Origin: Ruania suaedae
GTDB lineage: Bacteria > Actinomycetota > Actinomycetes > Actinomycetales > Beutenbergiaceae
Reading direction: 5' to 3'
Length of the DNA stretch: 64,000 nt
NCBI RefSeq assembly: GCF_021049265.1
Contig: NZ_CP088018.1
Coordinates: 372,001-436,000 of the forward strand
Shown: positions 56,941 to 64,000 of the stretch, piece by piece
Layout: each line of letters starts with the position of its first letter
How positions within the stretch are numbered: the first letter of the stretch is position 1
Translations under genes and position numbers: made by a program
Notes under the pieces: model-generated
Database searches by the model: none
What the model saw: the letters and a program-made list of their open reading frames with translations, nothing else
Told to the model about the DNA's origin: nothing

Positions 56941-57949
56941 GAATACCAACGGTATCCGGGATGGTGGTTCGGGTCGCGACGTGCTGAGCGTCGCCGGCCT
57001 GACCCGCCGCTACGGAGATGTTCTCGCCAATGACGGCATCTCGCTGCGCGTCCGTGCCGGCGAGGTCGTCGGGCTGCTGGGTCACAACGGGGCAGGAAAG
57101 ACCACGCTGGTCTCCCAGGTGGTGGGCCTGCTGAAGCCTGACGCCGGTGAGATCCGGGTGGGGCGCGCCGACGCCGTGCGGTATCCGGCCACGGCGCGTC
57201 GCCACGTCGCCCTTCAGCCGCAGGCACAAGCCCCCATCGACGGACTCACCCCGCGTGCAGCCATCGAGATCGCCGGCCGTCTGCGCGGGCTCTCCTCCCG
57301 CGATGCTCGTGCGGCGGCCGCGAACGTGGCCGACGAGCTCGACATCGGCCCCTGGCTGGACCGGCGCGCTCTGCCGGAGGGCGGAGGCCTCTCCGGTGGG
57401 ATCCGACGGCTCACGGGTTTCGCCATGGCCGTGGCGGCTCCCACCCCGTTGCTCATCCTGGACGAGCCCACCAACGACATCGATGCCTCCCGGCGCCGCC
57501 TGCTCTGGGATGCCGTGCGCCGCCGCGGGGATCGGGGTAGTGGCGTGCTGCTCGTCACCCACAACGTCGCCGAGGCTGAGCGGATCGTGGACGAGCTGGT
57601 CATTCTCGATCGGGGCCGGCTCCTCGCCCACGGATCGCCTGCCCGGCTGCGAGGGACCCAGGACAGCGACCTGCGCCTGGAACTCCAGCTTCCGCCTGAT
57701 GGTGTGGACCCGTCCGAGGATGGTCTGGGCCCTGCGGTGCTGCGCCGCGTCAGAACCGGACGGCGCACCCTGCTGACGGTCGCGGCCGGCGAGGCCGCAG
57801 CCGCCGTGTCCTGGGCCACCGCCGAGCACGCCGAGGACCGGATCGAGGGCTTCTCGCTCGCGCCGGCGACGCTCGAGGACGCCTACCTGGCTCTCACCGA
57901 GGACGCTGCCCCCGCCCCATCGACCAGTCAGGAGAGTACCGATGCCTGA
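56939..57949 (+). CDS. ABC transporter ATP-binding protein
   Basis: The 336-residue protein has Walker A GHNGAGKTTL, a signature written GGGLSGGIRR rather than LSGGQ, Walker B LLILDEPTNDID and switch His in LLVTHNVAEAE. A C-terminal 80-residue extension follows. The start codon lies in the operator palindrome, consistent with a leaderless mRNA; GTG 56980 is an alternative. It overlaps the permease gene by 8 bases. Confidence 0.9.
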   Translation: MNTNGIRDGGSGRDVLSVAGLTRRYGDVLANDGISLRVRAGEVVGLLGHNGAGKTTLVSQVVGLLKPDAGEIRVGRADAVRYPATARRHVALQPQAQAPIDGLTPRAAIEIAGRLRGLSSRDARAAAANVADELDIGPWLDRRALPEGGGLSGGIRRLTGFAMAVAAPTPLLILDEPTNDIDASRRRLLWDAVRRRGDRGSGVLLVTHNVAEAERIVDELVILDRGRLLAHGSPARLRGTQDSDLRLELQLPPDGVDPSEDGLGPAVLRRVRTGRRTLLTVAAGEAAAAVSWATAEHAEDRIEGFSLAPATLEDAYLALTEDAAPAPSTSQESTDA

Positions 57950-58748
57950 ATCCCCAGCTACCGCGCCCGTATCCCCCGACGTGAGACTCGAGCCGATCGC
58001 GCCGGTCCAGGTGGGCCTGTGGAGCAGCTTCGCCACCCTGCTGCGCTGGTCGCTGGCGACGATCGGCGCGATGCTGCCGCTCATCGTCGTCGTCCAGGCC
58101 ATGCTGGCCGCCGGGGTGATCCTCGGGTTCGGATTCCTGATCCCGGACATCACGCCGGACAGTGCCCTCCTGCTGTCCTCCGGCACGCCGACCATCCTGC
58201 TCCTGACCATCGGTCTTGTCATCGTCCCCCAGGGGGTCTCCCGCGCCCGGGCGTCCGGTGCGCTGGACTACCAGCGCGCACTGCCCGTGTCGCGGCCGTT
58301 ACTGCTGCTGGTGGACCTCGTGGTGTGGACGCTCATCGCGCTGCCGGGGGTGGCCATCGGCCTCCTCGTGGCGTGGCTGCGCTACGGCCTGACGTTCTCC
58401 TTCGACTGGCCGCTGCTCATCCTCGCCTCGCTGCTGGTGACGACGATGGCGACCAGCGTCGGATACGCGATCGCAGTGACCCTGCCGGCGATGGTGGCCC
58501 AACTGGTCTCGCAGGTCCTGGTGTTCCTCGTGCTGTTGTTCTCGCCGATCACCTTCCCGGCGAGTGAGCTGCCGGACTGGTTCCAGACCCTGCACGCGAT
58601 CCTGCCCATCCAGCCCGCGGGGGATCTCATACGTGCGAGCATCGCGTCCGACGTCTTCACCGCCGACGGGCGCGATCTGCTGGTGCTGGCGCTCTGGACT
58701 GCGCTGGGCCTGCTGATTACCACCCGTGCGCTGGTCCATCGGAAGTGA
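57942..58748 (+). CDS. ABC-2 type transporter permease
   Basis: The 268-residue protein has six membrane spans, with SRARASGALDYQRALPVSRPLLLLVDLVVW as the coupling region and the late SPITFPASELPDWFQTLHAILPIQPAGDLIRASI typical of drug or polysaccharide ABC-2 exporters. It works with the preceding ATPase under the TetR regulator. The substrate is unknown. Confidence 0.87.
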   Translation: MPESPATAPVSPDVRLEPIAPVQVGLWSSFATLLRWSLATIGAMLPLIVVVQAMLAAGVILGFGFLIPDITPDSALLLSSGTPTILLLTIGLVIVPQGVSRARASGALDYQRALPVSRPLLLLVDLVVWTLIALPGVAIGLLVAWLRYGLTFSFDWPLLILASLLVTTMATSVGYAIAVTLPAMVAQLVSQVLVFLVLLFSPITFPASELPDWFQTLHAILPIQPAGDLIRASIASDVFTADGRDLLVLALWTALGLLITTRALVHRK

Positions 58749-58765
58749 CCCGAGCACCGGGGCCG

Positions 58766-59980
58766 CTATCCATCGCCCTGGCGCGCCAGACTCCCAGGTA
58801 GCCCGAGCGGGTCGGCGCGCACGAGCGCGATCGCTCGCTGGAGTGCACCCGTCCGAACGACGTCCGCCCCGAGCGTGGACGCGGTGATCGTGGGGTGCGG
58901 CGGATGGGTGTACTCCCGTAGCAGCTCCGTGGCCTGGGCGACCACCGGCTCTGCCGCCGGTGCGATCGCGCCGGCCACCACCACGCGGTCGAGGTCGAGC
59001 ATGGTCGCCATCACGGCGCACACCCGCGCCAGCCGGTCCGCGAGGCGGGCCACGATGGCGGTGGCGAGCGGGTCGCCGTTCAGTGCGGCCGCGAACACGT
59101 GCTCGGCGTCGGGGCCCTGGGAACCGGCCCTCAGCAACGCCGAATCGACCGGGACCGTGCCGGCCGCGATGGCGTCTCGCGCCATCTCCCGAGCGACGTG
59201 TGCCAGCCCTTCCGGTCCGCCGACTCCCTCCACCAGGCTGAGCAGGCGCAGCTCTCCGGCGCCACCGCCGCGTCCGCGCAGGAGCTCGCCGTCCACGATG
59301 AGGCCGGCGCCGAACCGCTCGCCGGAGAGAAGCACGGCGAAGGAGTCCAGGCCGGAACCGGCCCCGATCGCTCCCTCGGCGACGGCCGCCAGGTTGGCAT
59401 CGTTCTCGATGACCATCGAGCGTCCGGGACGGGCGAGCGCGTCGGCGAGCCCGGGGTTCATCCGGTGCCAGAAGTCGTGGCCGGCGGGCGTGGCGCCGTG
59501 GGAGTCGATCGGGGCGGGAACCCCGGTGACGACGATGAGCACCTGGTCCTGGCCGATGCCGGCACGCTCCAGTGCCTGGTCCAACGCCGCCACCACTGCC
59601 TCGCGGCGCGGCGCCGCCGCGGTCTCGTCCATCTGGATCTCGGCGTCGCCGCAGTGCGTTCCCCCGAGATCGGCCACTGCCGCCGTGATCCGGTGCACCC
59701 CGGCATCCACCCCGACGACGTAGCCGGCGCGAGGGGCGAACGCGTAGCGTCGTGCCGGCCGCCCCTTGCGGTAGGTGCCTGCGCTGCGGGCGTCCTCGAG
59801 CTCGGTGATCCAGCCACGCTCGACCAGCTCGTCGCACAGACCCAGGACAGTCGATCTCGTCAACCCGGTGGTGGCGATGACGTCGCTCGCGGTGAACGCG
59901 GTTCCGTGCCAGACGCTGCGCAGCACCGTGGCCGCATTGCTGCGGCGCCAGTGCTGCGAGGCCGAGACCGGAGGGAGCAT
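58766..59980 (-). CDS. ROK family transcriptional regulator
   Basis: The 404-residue protein has an N-terminal winged helix (NAATVLRSVWHGTAFTASDVIATTGLTRSTVLGLCDELVERGWI) and a ROK sugar-kinase-like domain with VVGVDAGVHRITAAVADLGG and MVIENDANLAAVAEGAIG. The zinc-binding C-x-C-G-x-x-G-C-x-E segment that normally follows GELLRG is replaced by GRGGGAGELRLLSL. TACAGT 6 bases upstream of ATG 59980 suggests a leaderless start. It is divergent from the alpha-glucosidase gene and likely controls it in response to a sugar. Confidence 0.88.
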   Translation of the reverse strand: MLPPVSASQHWRRSNAATVLRSVWHGTAFTASDVIATTGLTRSTVLGLCDELVERGWITELEDARSAGTYRKGRPARRYAFAPRAGYVVGVDAGVHRITAAVADLGGTHCGDAEIQMDETAAAPRREAVVAALDQALERAGIGQDQVLIVVTGVPAPIDSHGATPAGHDFWHRMNPGLADALARPGRSMVIENDANLAAVAEGAIGAGSGLDSFAVLLSGERFGAGLIVDGELLRGRGGGAGELRLLSLVEGVGGPEGLAHVAREMARDAIAAGTVPVDSALLRAGSQGPDAEHVFAAALNGDPLATAIVARLADRLARVCAVMATMLDLDRVVVAGAIAPAAEPVVAQATELLREYTHPPHPTITASTLGADVVRTGALQRAIALVRADPLGLPGSLARQGDG

Positions 59981-59986
59981 TCTGCG

Positions 59987-59992
59987 ACTGTA
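59987..59992 (-). promoter_or_regulatory. Putative -10 box of the ROK regulator gene, leaderless
   Basis: TACAGT on the minus strand is 6 bases from ATG 59980. Confidence 0.5.
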
Positions 59993-60021
59993 GTGGACCT
60001 CCGGGCCATGATCCGCTGGAT

Positions 60022-60040
60022 AAATCTAGGTGCTAGATTT
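60022..60040. promoter_or_regulatory. Candidate ROK operator
   Basis: AAATCTAG-GTG-CTAGATTT is a perfect 8-bp inverted repeat, AT-rich in a GC-rich region, between the divergent regulator and glucosidase genes. ROK repressors such as NagC and Mlc bind AT-rich sites of this kind. Confidence 0.65.
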
Positions 60041-60110
60041 TCTCGTACGGCGACTCTCGGCCATGCCAGGCGACCCAGCCGAACCGACTAGAAGGTAGAG
60101 CACCACCCTC

Positions 60111-61781
60111 ATGACGCACACCCAGTCCAGCGACCTCACCCCCTCGGCCCTGTCCGCCGATGCCACGTGGTGGCGGCAGGCCGCGGTCTACCAGATCTAC
60201 CCACGGGCCTTCGCCGACTCCGACGGCAGCGGCCTGGGCGATCTGCGCGGGGTGACCGAGAAGGTCGGCTACCTCAGTGCGCTGGGGATCGACGCCGTCT
60301 GGCTGAGCCCGTTCTACCCCTCGGCGCTGGCCGATGGTGGCTATGACGTGGACGACTATCGCGACGTCGACCCGAAGCTGGGCACGCTGGCGGACTTCGA
60401 CGAGATGGTCGCTGCCCTCCACGGTGCCGGGATCCGGCTGATCGTGGACCTGGTGCCCAATCACACCTCCGACCGGCACGAGTGGTTCAAGGCCGCCCTG
60501 GCCGCCCCGAAGGGCTCGCCCGAGCGCGACCGCTACATCTTCCGGGACGGCACGGGCCCCGACGGCGCAGAGCCGCCCTCGGACTGGGGCTCCACCTTCG
60601 GTGGGCCCGCCTGGCACCAGGTGGCCGACGGGCAGTGGTACCACCACTTCTTCGCCAAGGAGCAGCCGGACCTGAACTGGGACAACCCGCAGGTACGCGC
60701 CGACTTCCTGCACACGCTGCGGTTCTGGTCCGAACGCGGGGTGGACGGCTTCCGCGTGGACGTCGCGCACGGGCTCGCCAAGGACCTGCCCGCCGAGCTG
60801 CCGAGCCAGCAGGCACTGGATGCGATGCCGCAGGACGGCACCCACCCGATGTGGGACCGCGACGAGGTGCACGAGATCTACGCCGAGTGGCGCGAGGTGT
60901 TCAACTCCTACGACCCGCCCCGCATCGCGGTGGCCGAGGCGTGGGTGCCGGCCGACCGGCGCTGGCGGTACGCGAGCGCGCACGGCTTGGGCCAGGCCTT
61001 CAACTTCGACCTGCTCGAGGCCGACTTCGACGCCGCGCAGTTCCGCGAGATCATCACCTTCAACCTCGAGCTCGCCACCGAGTCCGGCTCCTCGACCACC
61101 TGGGTCTTCTCCAACCACGACGTCGTCCGTCACGCCACTCGGTACGGTCTGCCGCCGCGGGCGGGGGACGAGCGCAAGGCCGGCTCGGCCTGGTTGCGCA
61201 CCGGCGGGACCGATCCGGTGCTCGACCACGAGCTCGGGCTACGCCGCGCCCGCGCGGCCACCCTGCTCGAGCTGGCGCTCCCCGGATCGGCCTACCTCTA
61301 CCAGGGGGAGGAGCTCGGGCTGCACGAGGTGCCCGACATCCCCGCGGGCCGCCGTCAGGACCCGACGTTCTTCCGCACCGAGGGCGCGGAGATCGGCCGC
61401 GACGGATGCCGGGTGCCGCTGCCCTGGACCACCGACGGCGTCTCTTTCGGCTTCGGCTCCGCCGAGCCCGACCTGCCGCAGCCGCAGTGGTTCGGCAGCT
61501 ACTCCGTGCAGGCGCAGGACGGTGTGCCCGGATCCACCCTGACGATGTACCGGGAGGCGCTCGCACTGCGCAGCCGGCTACAGTCCGAGGAGACCCTGGA
61601 GTGGCTGGACACGGGTGAGGACCAGGTGCTCGCCTTCACCCGGCCCAACGGCTGGATGAGCGTGACGAACTTCGGAGCGGACGCCGTCGTGCTCCCGGCC
61701 GGTGAGGTGCTGCTGACCAGCAGCCCGCTGACGGCGGAGGGCCATCTCCCCGGCTCCACCACCGCCTGGCTCCGCCGCTAG
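60111..61781 (+). CDS. GH13 alpha-glucosidase (oligo-1,6-glucosidase type)
   Basis: The 556-residue cytoplasmic enzyme has the GH13 regions: I DLVPNHTSD, II GFRVDVAHGL with the nucleophile Asp, III IAVAEAWV with the acid Glu, and IV FSNHDVVR. WWRQAAVYQIYPRAFADSDGSGLGDLRG at the start is typical of the alpha-glucosidase/oligo-1,6-glucosidase/trehalose-6-phosphate hydrolase group. It releases glucose from maltose or isomaltose-type oligosaccharides. AAGGTAG lies upstream of the ATG. It is probably repressed by the divergent ROK protein. Confidence 0.93.
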   Translation: MTHTQSSDLTPSALSADATWWRQAAVYQIYPRAFADSDGSGLGDLRGVTEKVGYLSALGIDAVWLSPFYPSALADGGYDVDDYRDVDPKLGTLADFDEMVAALHGAGIRLIVDLVPNHTSDRHEWFKAALAAPKGSPERDRYIFRDGTGPDGAEPPSDWGSTFGGPAWHQVADGQWYHHFFAKEQPDLNWDNPQVRADFLHTLRFWSERGVDGFRVDVAHGLAKDLPAELPSQQALDAMPQDGTHPMWDRDEVHEIYAEWREVFNSYDPPRIAVAEAWVPADRRWRYASAHGLGQAFNFDLLEADFDAAQFREIITFNLELATESGSSTTWVFSNHDVVRHATRYGLPPRAGDERKAGSAWLRTGGTDPVLDHELGLRRARAATLLELALPGSAYLYQGEELGLHEVPDIPAGRRQDPTFFRTEGAEIGRDGCRVPLPWTTDGVSFGFGSAEPDLPQPQWFGSYSVQAQDGVPGSTLTMYREALALRSRLQSEETLEWLDTGEDQVLAFTRPNGWMSVTNFGADAVVLPAGEVLLTSSPLTAEGHLPGSTTAWLRR

Positions 61782-61795
61782 CAGCCGCGCCGGGA

Positions 61796-63616
61796 TCAGG
61801 CGAGGCGCCGCAGCACGAACTCCAGCTCGGCCCGCATCTGACGGACCCGCTCGTCGTCGACGACCGACCCGTGCCCGGCGTCGTAGAGGTAGGTCTCCAC
61901 CTCGCCGCCGTGCGAGCGGAGCATCTCGACGTAGTTCTCGATCTGCCGGAACGGGCAGCGCGGGTCGTTCCGGCCCGCCAGGATCAGCACCGGCGCGCGA
62001 ACCTTGCCCACGTACGAGATCGGCGAGGCATCCGCGTAGGCCTGGGGGACCTCGGTGGGCGAGCCGCCGAACAGTGACCGGTCGAACGCCTGCAGCCCAT
62101 CCATCTCGTCCTCGTAGGCGGCGACGTAGTCGGCCACCGGCACACCCGCCACCCCGAGCGCCCACCGCTCGGGCTGAGTGCCCAGGCCAAGCAGCGTCAG
62201 GTACCCGCCCCACGAGGCGCCCGCGAGCACCGACCGCTGCGGGTCCACCACCCCGGCCTGCACCAGCGCCTCGTGCACCGCTGCGACGTCCTCGAGCTCG
62301 GTGTGCCCGACGCGGCCCTCCAGCGCGTCCCGCCAGGCGTTGCCGTATCCGGTCGAGCCGCGGTAGTTCACGCTCAGCACCGCGAACCCGTGATCGATCC
62401 AGGCGGCCGCGTACGGGCTGAACGAGTCGGACTCGTGCCACGTCGGCCCGCCGTGCACCTCCACCACCACCGGATAGGGCTCCTCGACGCCCTCGGGCCG
62501 CCGCAGCAGGGCGTGCACGAGCCCACCCGGTCCGTCGGCCCAGACGTCCTCCACCGGTACCGACCCCGGGACGTGCTTGCCGCCCAGATCCACCAGGCTC
62601 GCGCCCGTCGAGGCCGCGATCACGTCCCTGGGCTCCGCAGCCGAGGACCGGGCCAGCCACACCTCACCGTCCGGACGCGCCGTGGCGCCCGAGACCGTCC
62701 CGACGGCGGCCCCCACCTGCCGTACGGTCCCGTCCACCACGTCGTAGCGGTAGGTGAGCGTCCTGGCCTCGTGGTCGACGGCCACCAGCAACCCGCGCGC
62801 GTCCGGGTACCACTGCGCATCCGCCACCTCCCCGGGCAGGCCCAGGTCGATCGGGCGCACCACGGACGTGGCGACGTCCCAGACCAGCAGCTGGCCCAGG
62901 TCGGTGCGCTCGTGCCGCACGAGCAGCCGCGTGTCGCCGGCCAGCGGGGCGAACCCGAGCGCGGACAGCCCGTGGCCGGGGCCGTCGTCGAGGTCGGCCA
63001 CCGCGCCGCCGGTGTCCACCCGCAGCACGCGCAGGGCCGGGTGGCGGGCGTCGCCGCGCTCGGAGTGCTCGATCGCCACCAGGTTCCCGTCCCGGCTCAG
63101 CGCCGCGGCCTCGGCGGACTCCGGATGGGCGTACAGCAACCGGGGGTCGGTGCCGGCGGCGGCCGGTCCGACGTAGAGGGTGTGGATCTGGGTGCCGAAG
63201 TCACCGCTGCGCCCGATGACGACGGTCCCGTCCTCGGCGAGCAGCAGGCCGGCGTCGTAGCCGTCCGGCAGCGGGATCGGTCGTTCGGCGTCGCGGGTGG
63301 GGGTGGTCCCGAATCGCTGCCGCCGCCACCGGCCGAACTCGTCGCCGTCGGAGTCGTCGAACCACCAGATCCACCGCCCGGCCGGATCGATGGTGGCATC
63401 GGTGGTGCCGTTGCGACGCTCGGTGGCGCGCACCAGCGAGCCGGTCGAGGGTGTCCAGGAGTGCACCTCGAGCGTGCCACCGACACTGGCGACCACCACC
63501 GCCCGATCGGGGGCGAGCATCGCCCACTCGGGCAACCCGAAGCGGCGGGACCGGAACCGGCGCTCCCAGTCCGGGCGCGGCCATTGTTCGGCCTGGCCGA
63601 TCGGGGCGGTGCGCAT
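61796..63616 (-). CDS. S9 family serine peptidase (prolyl oligopeptidase-like)
   Basis: The 606-residue protein has an N-terminal beta-propeller-like region and a C-terminal alpha/beta hydrolase domain from about residue 360. The nucleophile is in LAGASWGGYLTLLG, the acid in ILAGRNDPRCP and the His in YLYDAGHGS; VVEVHGGPTWHESDSFSPYAAAW and NYRGSTGYG are also diagnostic. It cleaves short peptides in the cytoplasm (no signal peptide). It follows the CopC-domain gene by 2 bases on the same strand and is convergent with the glucosidase gene. Confidence 0.92.
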   Translation of the reverse strand: MRTAPIGQAEQWPRPDWERRFRSRRFGLPEWAMLAPDRAVVVASVGGTLEVHSWTPSTGSLVRATERRNGTTDATIDPAGRWIWWFDDSDGDEFGRWRRQRFGTTPTRDAERPIPLPDGYDAGLLLAEDGTVVIGRSGDFGTQIHTLYVGPAAAGTDPRLLYAHPESAEAAALSRDGNLVAIEHSERGDARHPALRVLRVDTGGAVADLDDGPGHGLSALGFAPLAGDTRLLVRHERTDLGQLLVWDVATSVVRPIDLGLPGEVADAQWYPDARGLLVAVDHEARTLTYRYDVVDGTVRQVGAAVGTVSGATARPDGEVWLARSSAAEPRDVIAASTGASLVDLGGKHVPGSVPVEDVWADGPGGLVHALLRRPEGVEEPYPVVVEVHGGPTWHESDSFSPYAAAWIDHGFAVLSVNYRGSTGYGNAWRDALEGRVGHTELEDVAAVHEALVQAGVVDPQRSVLAGASWGGYLTLLGLGTQPERWALGVAGVPVADYVAAYEDEMDGLQAFDRSLFGGSPTEVPQAYADASPISYVGKVRAPVLILAGRNDPRCPFRQIENYVEMLRSHGGEVETYLYDAGHGSVVDDERVRQMRAELEFVLRRLA

Positions 63617-63618
63617 GC

Positions 63619-64000
63619 TCAGCCCTGGCGCCGGAAGCGGATCAGCAGAATCGCGACGCCGCCGATCACGGCGAGCGCGATCACCACGAAGAGCGCGATC
63701 TGCCCGGCGCCGGGGCCCTCGTCCTGCTCACCCTCCGCGCCGTCCGCGCCCGCAACGGCCGGGTCCTCATCCGGGGCCGCGGTCGTGGTCGCCGACTCCT
63801 CACCGGAGGGGTCGCCGTCGGCGCCGGTGGGGTCCTCGGTGGGCGTGGCGGCTTCGGACGTCTGCTCGCCGTCGGCCGGTTCGGTCTCGCCGTCGCTGCC
63901 CTCGGGCGGCTCCTCGCCTGCCCCGGCGGTGGCGGTGAAGGTGAGTTCGCCGTCGATCGGGTGCCCGTCGGCGGAGACCACCCGCCAGACCACCGAGTAC
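63619..64000 (-). CDS. CopC-domain protein, C-terminal part (5' end outside the window)
   Basis: Only about 126 residues are present. They start in the last CopC strands, YSVVWRVVSADGHPIDGELTFT, a signature of CopC/YobA copper-binding domains. A long acidic Glu/Asp/Pro/Ala/Gly linker and one C-terminal membrane span (IALFVVIALAVIGGVAILLI) followed by basic residues anchor it. It is a cell-surface copper-handling protein, probably exported by a signal peptide encoded beyond the window. Confidence 0.88.
   Translation of the reverse strand, partial: YSVVWRVVSADGHPIDGELTFTATAGAGEEPPEGSDGETEPADGEQTSEAATPTEDPTGADGDPSGEESATTTAAPDEDPAVAGADGAEGEQDEGPGAGQIALFVVIALAVIGGVAILLIRFRRQG

Overview
The window is chromosomal DNA of a very GC-rich Gram-positive actinobacterium, most likely of the order Micrococcales. 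The evidence is the codon bias, frequent GTG starts, the DUF5926 and DUF5063 families, a proteasome activator of the Bpa type, and many apparently leaderless genes with a TAnnnT box about 6 bases before the start codon. The exact genus cannot be read from the sequence.

Layout. 1-7.7 kb: end of alanine dehydrogenase, a cation-diffusion exporter divergent from a copper P-type ATPase with a CsoR-like operator between them, a lipid kinase, ribokinase, a patatin-like lipase and a cysteine-free HesB-like protein. 7.8-25.4 kb: mostly housekeeping and metabolism (YyaL-like thioredoxin-fold protein, methyltransferase, phosphoglucomutase, DUF5926, glycosyltransferase, large membrane protein, second lipid kinase, serS with a HAD phosphatase, bpa, sugar epimerase, quinone oxidoreductase, tRNA-Ser(TGA), two alpha/beta hydrolases). 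25.5-28.0 kb: tRNA-Ser(GCT), directly followed by a complete IS481-family element, then an inverted/direct repeat patch and an SDR gene. 28.0-33.3 kb: two-component system, LolA-like secreted protein and a two-gene ABC transporter.

34.2-46.3 kb is the most unusual part: a type VII secretion-like locus. It encodes an RDD-FHA membrane protein, a 1515-residue FHA-FtsK/SpoIIIE ATPase with three ATPase modules, a WXG100-like protein with its own promoter and terminator, a second small helical protein, a 408-residue polymorphic-toxin-like protein, three unrecognised proteins and a substrate-binding lipoprotein. EccB, EccD, EccE and mycosin are absent, so the architecture resembles Firmicutes EssC systems more than mycobacterial ESX.

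46.3-49 kb: a TetR regulator, small envelope proteins, an orphan VapB-like protein, and tRNA-Ser(GGA) followed by two tandem degenerate copies of its own 3' end. 49-56 kb: the SRP RNA, dnaX, recR, DUF5063, a TauE/SafE permease, and aspartate kinase plus aspartate-semialdehyde dehydrogenase. 56-64 kb: a TetR-controlled ABC exporter with a perfect 34-bp palindrome at its start codon, a ROK repressor divergent from a GH13 alpha-glucosidase across an 8-bp inverted repeat, an S9 peptidase, and the end of a CopC-domain protein.

No rRNA genes, CRISPR arrays or prophage were seen.
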